A stretch of DNA of 52,194 nucleotides, from assembly GCF_020164585.1 (NCBI RefSeq), contig NZ_JAIQZF010000010.1, positions 1 to 52,194 on the forward strand, in the 5' to 3' direction. Each line of letters starts with the position of its first letter. Positions within the stretch are counted from its first letter, which is position 1. Under the pieces are notes generated by a model, which saw nothing but the letters and a program-made list of their open reading frames with translations, was not told the DNA's origin and did not search any database. This DNA is from Psychroflexus curvus. Lineage in GTDB: Bacteria; Bacteroidota; Bacteroidia; Flavobacteriales; Flavobacteriaceae. Below, in pieces: positions 15,908 to 24,509 of the stretch. The translations under genes and the position numbers were made by a program.

Positions 15908-17653
15908 CTATGCTAACATAGTTACAGGGTTCTCCAGATATGTTTTTAAAGTTTGAAGGAATTTAGCTCCAGTTGCCCCATCTACTGTTCTATGGTCACA
16001 AGCCAGGGTAAGCGTCATCGTATTTCCAACAACGATTTCTCCATTCTTAACTACAGGTTTTTCAACAATTGTTCCTACAGAAAGAATAGCAGAATTCGGT
16101 TGGTTGATAATGCTTGTAAATTCTGTAATTCCAAACATGCCAAGGTTAGATACTGTGAATGTACTGCCTTCCATCTCGTTAGGCTGTAATTTTTTGTTTT
16201 TAGCTTTTCCGGCTAAATTTTTCACATTACTGCCAATTTGAGTCAAACTCTGTTGGTCTGCAAATTCCAGGACAGGAACCAGAAGTCCTTCCTCTACTGC
16301 CACGGCTACACCTACATGAATGTGTTTCGCAATCTTTGTAGCGTCACCATTCCAGGATGAATTGACTTGCGGATGTTTTCTCAACGCCATTGCAGAAGCT
16401 TTGATCACAAGGTCATTAAAAGAAACCTTCACATCTGGCATCTCGTTGATATGAGATCTGGATGCCATCGCATTCTCCATATCAACTTCAATATTTAGGT
16501 AATAATGCGGCGCAGAATTCTTAGATTCTAACAGGCGCTTAGCAATTGTTTTCCTCATTTGAGAATTCTTCACCTCCTCAAAAGACTCTTCTCCTGCAGG
16601 AGTATATAACTCTGCAACTGGTGCAGCTTCTTCTTTCTTAGAAGCTTTTGGAGCTTCAGATTTTGCTTCTGAAGTCTCTTTTTGAGCAGACTCTGCAGAG
16701 GGTTTAAAGTCTTCCACGTCTTTTTTGACGATTCGACCATTGTCTCCAGAACCACTTACTTTTTTAAGATCAATGCCTTTATCTTCAGCAATTTTCTTGG
16801 CTAATGGCGAGGCTAATATTCTGCCTTCCTCATCGGTGTTATCAGCATCTTCATCACCAGATATGTCGTTTGAACCGGCATCTGAAGATTTGTCTTCTGA
16901 TTTAGTTTCTTCAGACTTGGTGCCTTTAGATTCTTTTTTGGAATCAGATGAAGATTTACCACCCGATTTTATAGACTTCAGAATTGAGTCTACATCTGTG
17001 CCCTCTGGTCCTATAATCGCCAGAATATCATCTACAGGAGCAGATTCTCCTTCATCTATACCAATATGAAGTAACTTTCCTGAATAGAAAGACTCAAATT
17101 CCATAGTTGCCTTATCGGTTTCGATTTCAGCCAGGATTTCACCTTCCTCCACATCATCACCAACAGATTTTAACCAGGTAGCAACGGTTCCTTCCTCCAT
17201 GGTATCACTTAATCTAGGCATAGTTACTACCTCAACACCATCTGGCATTTCGCCATCTCCTCCATCGGATTCGTCATCATCGTGATCGGAACTATCATCT
17301 TCAGAAGAATTTTCTTCAGATTCTTTCTCTTCTTTGGAGTCAGATTTTTCATCTTTATCCGCTTCAGAAGAATCGTCGCTTTTAGCTTTGTTAATCAATT
17401 CCTCGATATCTTCACCTTCTTCACCAATAATGGCTAAAAGTGAATCAACAGGAGCACCTTCACCCTCTTCAACTCCAATATGCAAAAGCACACCGTCGTG
17501 AAAAGACTCAAATTCCATAGTCGCTTTATCGGTTTCGATTTCAGCTAAAATGTCTCCTTCTTCTACTTTATCTCCTTTTTGCTTTAACCATTTTGCCACA
17601 ACACCTTCTTCCATGGTGTCGCTTAATCTGGGCATGTTTACTACTTCAGCCAT
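15908..17653 (-). CDS. pdhC: Pyruvate dehydrogenase E2, dihydrolipoamide acetyltransferase
   Basis: A 581-aa E2 core of the pyruvate dehydrogenase complex, which moves the acetyl group from lipoamide to CoA. There are two lipoyl domains (about 1-80 and 138-220), each with EIETDKATMEFES; the lipoylated lysines are Lys43 and Lys181. Ser/Asp/Glu-rich linkers come between. A peripheral-subunit-binding domain follows at about 280-315 (ASPLAKKIAEDKGIDLKKVS). The catalytic domain has ACDHRTVDGATGAKFL near the C terminus. The gene starts 4 nt after pdhA. The two lipoyl domains are close copies, a common internal duplication in E2 proteins. Confidence 0.96.
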   Translation of the reverse strand: MAEVVNMPRLSDTMEEGVVAKWLKQKGDKVEEGDILAEIETDKATMEFESFHDGVLLHIGVEEGEGAPVDSLLAIIGEEGEDIEELINKAKSDDSSEADKDEKSDSKEEKESEENSSEDDSSDHDDDESDGGDGEMPDGVEVVTMPRLSDTMEEGTVATWLKSVGDDVEEGEILAEIETDKATMEFESFYSGKLLHIGIDEGESAPVDDILAIIGPEGTDVDSILKSIKSGGKSSSDSKKESKGTKSEETKSEDKSSDAGSNDISGDEDADNTDEEGRILASPLAKKIAEDKGIDLKKVSGSGDNGRIVKKDVEDFKPSAESAQKETSEAKSEAPKASKKEEAAPVAELYTPAGEESFEEVKNSQMRKTIAKRLLESKNSAPHYYLNIEVDMENAMASRSHINEMPDVKVSFNDLVIKASAMALRKHPQVNSSWNGDATKIAKHIHVGVAVAVEEGLLVPVLEFADQQSLTQIGSNVKNLAGKAKNKKLQPNEMEGSTFTVSNLGMFGITEFTSIINQPNSAILSVGTIVEKPVVKNGEIVVGNTMTLTLACDHRTVDGATGAKFLQTLKTYLENPVTMLA

Positions 17654-17657
17654 CTAC

Positions 17658-18656
17658 TTATAATTTGTGAGAAATGAAAGGATAATCTTCTTGCTCGTAC
17701 ACTACGTCATACATGACGTTTTTGTCTGGGAAATCGGACTCGTCAGCAAATTTTTCACACTCGCTAACTTTGTCTTTTACCTGTTTATCAATTTTTTTGA
17801 TATCCTCTTCAGAGGCATACTTTTTATCTAGTAATACCTTCTTGACTTGAGAAATAGGATCTATTTCCTGATATTCTTTTACTTCGTCTTTTGTTCTATA
17901 TTTTTGAGCATCACTCATGGAGTGCCCTCTATACCTGTAAGTTTTTAGGTCTAAAAACGTAGGGCCTTTTCCTGCTCTTGCTCTTGAAATAGCTTCATCC
18001 AAAGCTTCAGCAACTTTAGTAGGATCCATAGCATCTACAGGACCACAAGGCATCTCATAACCTAAACCAAGTCTCCAGATATCTTCATGGCTGGATGTTC
18101 TTTTCACAGAAGTCCCCATAGCATAACCATTGTTTTCCACACAGAATACAACTGGCAATTTCCAGTTGGTAGCCATGTTTAAAGTCTCATGAAGAGAACC
18201 TTGTCTAGCTGCTCCATCTCCAAGAAAACAAAGGGTTACTGCATTAGTATTAAAATATTTATCTGCAAAAGCTAAGCCGGCTCCAAGAGGAATCTGACCT
18301 CCAACAATTCCGTGACCTCCAAAAAATCTATGTTCTTTTGAAAATATATGCATAGACCCACCTAAACCTTGAGAAGTACCTGTTTTTTTACCATAAAGCT
18401 CTGCCATGACTCTCTTGGGATCCACACCCATTCCTATAGGCTGTACATGATTTCTGTAGGCAGTAATCATTTTATCTTTTTTCAAATCCATCACGTGCAA
18501 AGCACCAGCTAAAATTGCCTCTTGTCCATTATAAAGGTGAAGAAAACCTCTTACCTTTTGTTGAATGTAAACTTGAGCCAATTTATCTTCAAACTTTCTC
18601 CAAAACAGCATATCTTCATACCATTTCAAATAGGTTTTTTTCGTTATTTTTTTCAT
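17658..18656 (-). CDS. pdhA: Pyruvate dehydrogenase E1 component, alpha subunit
   Basis: A 332-aa thiamine diphosphate-dependent E1 alpha subunit. The ThDP motif begins GDGAARQGS and continues to CVENNGYAMGTS; the phosphorylation-loop region YRYRGHSMSDAQKYRTK is also seen. It decarboxylates pyruvate together with the beta subunit, which is not adjacent here. I chose ATG 18656, since the longer frame begins with TTG. A -7 type element TACTTTTG (minus strand, 18697-18704) lies about 40 nt upstream. It is first in the pdhA-pdhC operon. Confidence 0.95.
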   Translation of the reverse strand: MKKITKKTYLKWYEDMLFWRKFEDKLAQVYIQQKVRGFLHLYNGQEAILAGALHVMDLKKDKMITAYRNHVQPIGMGVDPKRVMAELYGKKTGTSQGLGGSMHIFSKEHRFFGGHGIVGGQIPLGAGLAFADKYFNTNAVTLCFLGDGAARQGSLHETLNMATNWKLPVVFCVENNGYAMGTSVKRTSSHEDIWRLGLGYEMPCGPVDAMDPTKVAEALDEAISRARAGKGPTFLDLKTYRYRGHSMSDAQKYRTKDEVKEYQEIDPISQVKKVLLDKKYASEEDIKKIDKQVKDKVSECEKFADESDFPDKNVMYDVVYEQEDYPFISHKL

Positions 18657-18746
18657 GTACAACTTTATTTATCGTCTAAATTATAAAACAGAATTACAAA
18701 AGTAATACTTTATGTAAGAATTGAAAATACTTTAGGCTTATTAACT

Positions 18747-19229
18747 TTAAAGAAACTTATTATCAAAGGCTAAAGGCAAAATATCCAAAAGGGATTTAAC
18801 GTGCATCACTTTTCCCCGGGAACCAGTAAAGAAAATTTCGATAGGTTCTTTTTGTTTTTGCTCATATTCTGCAATGGCCTGTCGACATGCCCCACATGGT
18901 GCAATTGGCTCTAAAACCTCCTGCTTTTCAGAAGTAGCCGTAATGGCTATAGTTTTAATCTTCTGGTTGGGATAATTGGCTCCTGCAGCATAAATTGCGG
19001 TTCGCTCTGCACAAAGACCAGAAGGATAGGAGGCGTTTTCCTGATTGCTGCCCATCACCACTTCTCCATTTTCTAAAATAAGGGCTGCGCCGACTTTGAA
19101 TTTGGAATAAGGAGCATAGGCCGTATGTCTTGCTTCCACAGCTTTATTCATCAACTTTTGAATTTGCTCTGGGAGTTCTGAAACCGAATCAAATAATTGT
19201 ATAGTAGTACTTATCTGCTTTTCTATCAT
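18747..19229 (-). CDS. cdd: Cytidine deaminase
   Basis: A 160-aa zinc enzyme that deaminates cytidine or deoxycytidine to uridine in pyrimidine salvage. Zinc ligands are Cys73 (in GLCAERTAI, with the proton-shuttling Glu75), Cys112 and Cys115 (PCGACRQ). The substrate motif YAPYSKFKVGAAL is typical of the small tetrameric type. The gene lies between porV and pdhA, an order I recall from other flavobacteria. A hairpin with T run lies 24-53 nt upstream of its start (see separate entry). Confidence 0.93.
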   Translation of the reverse strand: MIEKQISTTIQLFDSVSELPEQIQKLMNKAVEARHTAYAPYSKFKVGAALILENGEVVMGSNQENASYPSGLCAERTAIYAAGANYPNQKIKTIAITATSEKQEVLEPIAPCGACRQAIAEYEQKQKEPIEIFFTGSRGKVMHVKSLLDILPLAFDNKFL

Positions 19230-19250
19230 AATATTGAGCTTCTTAGAGAC

Positions 19251-19282
19251 AAAAAAAGCATCAATTGTGATTGATACTTTTT
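19251..19282 (-). terminator. Terminator after porV, upstream of cdd
   Basis: Stem 19253-19265 with 19270-19282 (12 of 13 positions paired, one mismatch) and a 4-nt loop, followed on the minus strand by a T run (19251-19257). It should end the porU-porV transcript. A possible cdd -7 element (TATATTTG, minus strand, 19297-19304) lies before it, so the hairpin may also sit in the cdd leader. Confidence 0.7.
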
Positions 19283-19307
19283 GAAAATATATTAAACAAA
19301 TATAGAG

Positions 19308-20474
19308 TTAATATTCAACATAGGTATTATCTCCAATATTAAAGGTCAAGCCAAATCGTAGTGTTCCTTCCAATGGATTTTGCACCGTTGAAGTTGAAAA
19401 CAGGTAGGATACATCGATGTCGATTGCTGAATATTTAAACCCAGAACCAATGGTTAGAAATTTTCTAAAGCCTTTGTCTTTGGATTCGTTGAAATATCCC
19501 AGCCTTAAAGCAAAACTATCTTCAAACCAGTACTCTGCTCCAAGAGCCCAGGTGATTTCTTTTAGCTCTTCAGAAAAGCCATCGGGGGCATCGCCCCAGG
19601 AAGAAAAAATAGCTCCTATTGCATTTTGATTTGAATAGTCTAGAAAAGCTTGCTGACCCTCTGGTGTCAGTTGTCCGTTTTCAGTTTCAAACCTGGGAGG
19701 CGTTGGTACCAGCAGTTTATTGAACTCAAGATGAACGCCTATAGTGTTGGAAGCATCTAAAATAAAATCAAATCCTGCTCCTGCTTTAAAATTGGTAGGT
19801 AAAAAATTTTCTTGTCCCACATCATCATACTTAATCTTAGGCCCTATATTACTTATAGCTAATCCACCTCTCCAGCGGCCATTGAAATCTTTATAAAATT
19901 TTTCTTCACCTCTGTAAAACATAGAGATGTCTGCCCCAAAACTGCTGGCTGCATCTGCCTCTGCAATTCCTGTAGGGATTCTTAAATTGGAATTTATATA
20001 ACGACCGGTAACAGCCATAGAAAATTCTTCGCTTAACCTTAGAGAATAACTTAAATCTATGGCAAATTCATTCGGATTTGCAATGCTTGGAACCTGGTCT
20101 GCCGTTTGTCTTAATTCTATTTCTCCAAGATCAAAATACCGAATACTAGCGGCCACAGCACTTCTTTCATTTATCCTGTTGAAATAAGAAAGGTTGGCGA
20201 TATTAACGTCATTGACCAATTCTCTAAGGTACGGTGTATATGACAAACCAATTCCTGTTTTAGTTTCAGAAAACGCATATTTTGCAGCATTCCACTGCTG
20301 AGAGAATGCATCTACAGGTGTGGCGACACCCTGATCCCCCAATCCGGAAGATCTCGCATCTGCAGCAATAAGGAGGAATGGAACTCCCGTAGTGATGACT
20401 CGCCGGTCGTCTTGTGAATATGATGTTTTTGAAACAAACAAAAAAGCCAGTATTAATAACAGAATAGATTTCAT
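19308..20474 (-). CDS. porV: Type IX secretion outer-membrane protein PorV (LptO)
   Basis: A 388-aa outer-membrane beta-barrel that binds the C-terminal sorting domain of T9SS cargo and takes it from the translocon to the PorU sortase. The signal peptide runs MKSILLLILAFLFVSKTSYSQ. Then comes the conserved start TGVPFLLIAADARSSGLGDQ and AFSQQWNAAKYAF. It ends with an outer-membrane barrel strand, FGLTFNIGDNTYVEY. I use ATG 20474, not the earlier in-frame starts, because a promoter lies between (20491-20519) and the signal peptide begins here. It is downstream of porU, as in other flavobacteria. Confidence 0.93.
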   Translation of the reverse strand: MKSILLLILAFLFVSKTSYSQDDRRVITTGVPFLLIAADARSSGLGDQGVATPVDAFSQQWNAAKYAFSETKTGIGLSYTPYLRELVNDVNIANLSYFNRINERSAVAASIRYFDLGEIELRQTADQVPSIANPNEFAIDLSYSLRLSEEFSMAVTGRYINSNLRIPTGIAEADAASSFGADISMFYRGEEKFYKDFNGRWRGGLAISNIGPKIKYDDVGQENFLPTNFKAGAGFDFILDASNTIGVHLEFNKLLVPTPPRFETENGQLTPEGQQAFLDYSNQNAIGAIFSSWGDAPDGFSEELKEITWALGAEYWFEDSFALRLGYFNESKDKGFRKFLTIGSGFKYSAIDIDVSYLFSTSTVQNPLEGTLRFGLTFNIGDNTYVEY

Positions 20475-20490
20475 AGATAAATTTGAGTTA

Positions 20491-20519
20491 GCAAATATAT
20501 ATAAATTATAAAATGACAA
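20491..20519 (-). promoter_or_regulatory. porV promoter, overlapping the 3' end of porU
   Basis: Minus-strand TATATTTGC at 20491-20499, an exact -7 element, with TTG at 20517-20519 (17-nt gap) inside the last codons of porU. It would let PorV be made apart from PorU. Confidence 0.6.
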
Positions 20520-23500
20520 GTTTTTCATATTTTTCAACCTTATGATTGGTTAACGTAGATTTTACGGTTAACTTATACACATAGACCCCTTTTCCTATTT
20601 TATCTCCAAAATCATCTCTCCCATTCCAGCTCATATCTCTAAAAAGAAAACCGCCGGTATTGGCAATTTGATTTTGAGTCCAGACCAGCTTACCTGTGAC
20701 TGTAAACACCTGCACCATAACCTCAAGGGGTTCAAATGGACGATTGTGATTAAACCAAAATTCAGTATAGTTTATAAAAGGATTCGGATAATTAAGGACA
20801 CGGGTGATTTTAAGCTCATCATTTCCAGCAACAACAAAATGGATATCTTGAGTTTGAGAATTATTATAGACATCCCAGGCTTTTAGGGTTAAGGTATGCT
20901 CTCCATCTTCCAGGTCTCGAAGCCTGTAATACACTTTACCCTTAGTGTAGTCATCACGTTCTGCTTCATAATATTCATTCAGAATTATAGGGTTGGCTTC
21001 ATCTCCATCCAAAATACCTACAATATCGTGACCTATACCTCCAGCTGTATTGATTCCATTTTCATCTTCAAGCAGTGCTAAAATATAAGGCTGATTATCG
21101 GTTATTCCTCCACTCACAAAGTTTTCATCGTTCATAAACAGATTGATAATCGGTCCTTCATTATCTTCAGGAGCATTTTCATTTAAGCCTCCTATGAGAA
21201 TATCAGTATTAAAACCACTGTATTCTTCGAGCTGGTTCTCTTTTGAAGTATAAAAACTCACCCTGCCCTTATCTACTGGAAGACGTGTGTCTTTTGGCAG
21301 AACAAATTCAAATTCAAATTCCCCATTTACCACACTAGCCTGACCTCTAAATAAATTCTCACCTAAAGTTGTAAAATCCATAATAGCCAGTTCCCCATTA
21401 ATTCTTGTTCCGTCATTCCCCAACGTCTGCCTGTCAATTCTTTTATCGAAAACCACAGCAGACAAATTTCCCTGATAGTTTTGAAGTTCCTGGCTGTTAG
21501 CATCAACTATTCGTCCTTGCAGTTTATATTTACCTAAGGCCTGTAAAGTATCATTAAATTGAGAAAAAGGGACATCGTTGATAGCTGTAAGCTGAACCCT
21601 GGACTTTGGCAGCGGCAATCTCATAGCAGGGTCCCCAACAAAAAATACAATTCGTTTTCCATTTCCAGAAATATTTCGCTTTGCCCTCGCTACCGATTGA
21701 GCAATAGTTTCATCATAATTATCAAAATCGAAAAGGTAAGGGGCAAAAACGTTATTAAACTGGACTCCTGCAAAAACACTTATTGCTCTAGTGGTCGTTA
21801 CAAGAGAAGAAGCCCCACCATTTTCGTTCCAGAAGGTAAGCTCACCGCCCGTCATTCGAAGTGGATTATCAAATTTAGTAAACTCACAGGTAATGGTAAC
21901 AAAACAGGTATAGCGATCTGGATTGCTCCAGTTCTGCGTATTGGTTTGTGTCACAATGCGTTCCTGAGCCAAACCATCCTCGCCACCATGCCCAAAATAA
22001 TTGACCACAGCCGCGCCAACTTCTATAGAATTAGTGATCGCAGTATTCACATCGGGATACCTGTCACCGCCTGCTCCTGCTATCTGTTGAAAAGCATCAG
22101 AATGGATTTTTTTTACATTTACAGTTGGTTTATTTTCTGAAATCCGATCTCCCAGATTATCCAGATCCACCTGTAAGCTAAAGTCTCTGGAATCATCGAC
22201 ATCGTCTGATATTAGTATGAAATTATTTCGCCACTCATTATAAGCTTCTTTCTGTTCAGAAGAAATGATTTTATCTATCATCGCATTTGCGCGAAGAGGA
22301 GTGTCTGCCAAAATCCTTCCTACGGCCAAATCCATTAACTCACCTTGTCGCATTCTTCCCTCGCCAGGGTCCATCATCACAAAATAATCATCGGACATAA
22401 AAGACGATACCGTAGTAGAAAAACTACCCAGGCTCTGGAAAGTTGGAACTATATTGGTGTTGCCCTGTAGCCTGTTTTTATAATCTACAGATGCATCTCC
22501 AATGATGCCTAAAAATTTTATCCTATTCTGTGGAGAAGAGGCATTGTCGTAAATATATTTAACCAAATTTCTTATGGCCCCAATATCCTGCTTACCAGAA
22601 TTGAACTCTTGATAAATATCTTCAACCGCCAGAGTCTTTACCACCAGGCCATCCTTATTTCTTCTATACTGAGCCAGCCTGTTGGCTGCAGACATAAATG
22701 AAGATTGAGTTATGATCAAATAGTCTAAATCCTGAAATTGACCTTGAGCATCGGTCAAAATAGTTCCTTTTATGTTTTGCCCTGGCACCTGTATGTTTCC
22801 GGTTTCAACTTGTGGCTGCAAATAGGCAGACGTTACCGCCTGGAATTCTCTAACAGACCCTAACGGACTTTTGAAAGAAAAAGTTGGCGACAGATCTTGA
22901 TTGGAAATAAACCTTGGGTCGATGGGGTCTGTGATGTCCCACACCTGTGTGACTTCAGCAGCATTTTGAATGACATATTCTCCAATACCACTTGTGGTTG
23001 CGGTTTCTTTATTTCTGAATTTGAATTGTTCATCACCAGCAATTAATTCTCTTTTGGCTTCAACTGAAATAAAATCCAGAAATCCTCTGGCTCCCGGATT
23101 TCCATTTTTGTTATAAGTCAATTGTAAAGTTACCTCATCAGAATTTGAGTTTACCTGCGATCTCAACTCTGCCCCTCGGGACGGAGTATTTGGTGCACTT
23201 CCTAAAATATTGACTGGATTATCCAGAGCCTGACCATTCACTGAAAGGTTGAAAGAGGAACGTATTGGTGAAATAGCCCCTAGTCTTAACTCAAGTTGAA
23301 GGGGTGTATTTTGCACCAAATTTGGAAAATTAAACTCGTAGGTTTTTTCTGTTTCTATATCAAACCTATCGCCAAACCAACGTCTTCCAACTAAGGATAA
23401 ACTTACCTCATCTACTTCATAAAATTGGTAATCGTCAAACTCAGTAAATGTTGTTGTTGCCGATCCTACAGGCTGATTTAGGACCGCCATTCGTTTTCCT

Positions 23501-24339
23501 CCACCAGAATTTACAGACACATAATAATAAGAACGATTAGCGTACAGGTTGAGGTTTGTGGCGTTTTCTTCGCTCCAACCTTGTGTAGCTGTGGCATAAA
23601 ACAACACATAATCCCCGGGATTAAATTCTCCATCACCCCCATCGAAAACTTGAATAGCGAGCTCCGGAGGGTCATAATAAAGATTGTCTTCATTTTTTAA
23701 AGGCAGCATTTCACCACCATGTCCATATATTTTCAGATTAGCAGAAGGAATACTTGATCCGTCAATGCCCAGGTTTCTTAAAAATGAAAAGTCTAAACGG
23801 TGAACACCCGTCTCTTCAACATAAAATTTTGAAAACTGACCGGAACTAAATATAGAATTCGCCAGTTGAGTGGCATTGGTTTTGGAAGTTGACACAGGTG
23901 AATTGGACGTCGATTTTAAAAGCTTTGATTCAGCTGTTTCAAAAGAAATAACTCTATGAATTGCGTTGTTTTTATAAAAATAGGGATTCAACTTTAAAAT
24001 CAGTTTTCGTTGGTTTTGATAGTTGACTTCGGTAAACTGGTAATCAACAGTTTGAGAAACTACACGAATATAATTTTTGAGTTCCCCGGAAACTTTTTCA
24101 GATTGGATATTTTTTAGAACAAGATCAGTCGCATTCGTTTCGAAAAAACGAGTGTATAAAAGATGTCCTTCATTCTCATTGAACTGAAAGTGAACAGGAT
24201 CCAATCTTGAAAAATAAGTCTCATTGAGAGATTTAATAGCAATTTTATTGTTATTAACCCAATTTAAATTAACTTTACCGCCTTGCCCGTAAGAGATGAG
24301 GCAGGTACATAAATAAAAAAAAATCGGTAAAATTTTCAT
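20506..24339 (-). CDS. porU: Type IX secretion sortase PorU
   Basis: A 1277-aa cell-surface protein of the gingipain-like (C25) cysteine peptidase family. In T9SS it cuts the sorting domain from cargo and links the cargo to a surface glycolipid. It has a signal peptide (LISYGQ end), a long N-terminal beta region, then the peptidase domain (about residues 520-930). The catalytic pair is His784 in YFGHGGEDGL and Cys818 in VTITCEFTKFDNP. The C terminus (about 1190-1277) has a FlgD-like/sorting-type fold, ITRVLNYPNPF then GVYVYKLTVKS. It is divergent from gldJ and followed by porV. Confidence 0.95.
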   Translation of the reverse strand: MKILPIFFYLCTCLISYGQGGKVNLNWVNNNKIAIKSLNETYFSRLDPVHFQFNENEGHLLYTRFFETNATDLVLKNIQSEKVSGELKNYIRVVSQTVDYQFTEVNYQNQRKLILKLNPYFYKNNAIHRVISFETAESKLLKSTSNSPVSTSKTNATQLANSIFSSGQFSKFYVEETGVHRLDFSFLRNLGIDGSSIPSANLKIYGHGGEMLPLKNEDNLYYDPPELAIQVFDGGDGEFNPGDYVLFYATATQGWSEENATNLNLYANRSYYYVSVNSGGGKRMAVLNQPVGSATTTFTEFDDYQFYEVDEVSLSLVGRRWFGDRFDIETEKTYEFNFPNLVQNTPLQLELRLGAISPIRSSFNLSVNGQALDNPVNILGSAPNTPSRGAELRSQVNSNSDEVTLQLTYNKNGNPGARGFLDFISVEAKRELIAGDEQFKFRNKETATTSGIGEYVIQNAAEVTQVWDITDPIDPRFISNQDLSPTFSFKSPLGSVREFQAVTSAYLQPQVETGNIQVPGQNIKGTILTDAQGQFQDLDYLIITQSSFMSAANRLAQYRRNKDGLVVKTLAVEDIYQEFNSGKQDIGAIRNLVKYIYDNASSPQNRIKFLGIIGDASVDYKNRLQGNTNIVPTFQSLGSFSTTVSSFMSDDYFVMMDPGEGRMRQGELMDLAVGRILADTPLRANAMIDKIISSEQKEAYNEWRNNFILISDDVDDSRDFSLQVDLDNLGDRISENKPTVNVKKIHSDAFQQIAGAGGDRYPDVNTAITNSIEVGAAVVNYFGHGGEDGLAQERIVTQTNTQNWSNPDRYTCFVTITCEFTKFDNPLRMTGGELTFWNENGGASSLVTTTRAISVFAGVQFNNVFAPYLFDFDNYDETIAQSVARAKRNISGNGKRIVFFVGDPAMRLPLPKSRVQLTAINDVPFSQFNDTLQALGKYKLQGRIVDANSQELQNYQGNLSAVVFDKRIDRQTLGNDGTRINGELAIMDFTTLGENLFRGQASVVNGEFEFEFVLPKDTRLPVDKGRVSFYTSKENQLEEYSGFNTDILIGGLNENAPEDNEGPIINLFMNDENFVSGGITDNQPYILALLEDENGINTAGGIGHDIVGILDGDEANPIILNEYYEAERDDYTKGKVYYRLRDLEDGEHTLTLKAWDVYNNSQTQDIHFVVAGNDELKITRVLNYPNPFINYTEFWFNHNRPFEPLEVMVQVFTVTGKLVWTQNQIANTGGFLFRDMSWNGRDDFGDKIGKGVYVYKLTVKSTLTNHKVEKYEKLVIL

Positions 24340-24509
24340 GGTGAAATCTTGACAATCGTTAAGATATAACGTAAAGTGTACAATGATAGTATATATTGAA
24401 TAAAATAGAAATGAGTTTAAAAAAATTTAATTCTAGCAAAGGAAAATATACTTGTTAGTACAGCGTTAATCATTATATTGCAAACAAAATTTGGATTAAA
24501 ATCGAAATT

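Noticed and set aside
20475-20537. Longer porV N terminus overlapping porU
   Set aside because: A clear signal peptide starts at 20474, and a promoter lies inside the extension.
21559-22140. 193-aa frame on the plus strand inside porU
   Set aside because: It covers the catalytic part of porU in antisense and has no recognisable features.
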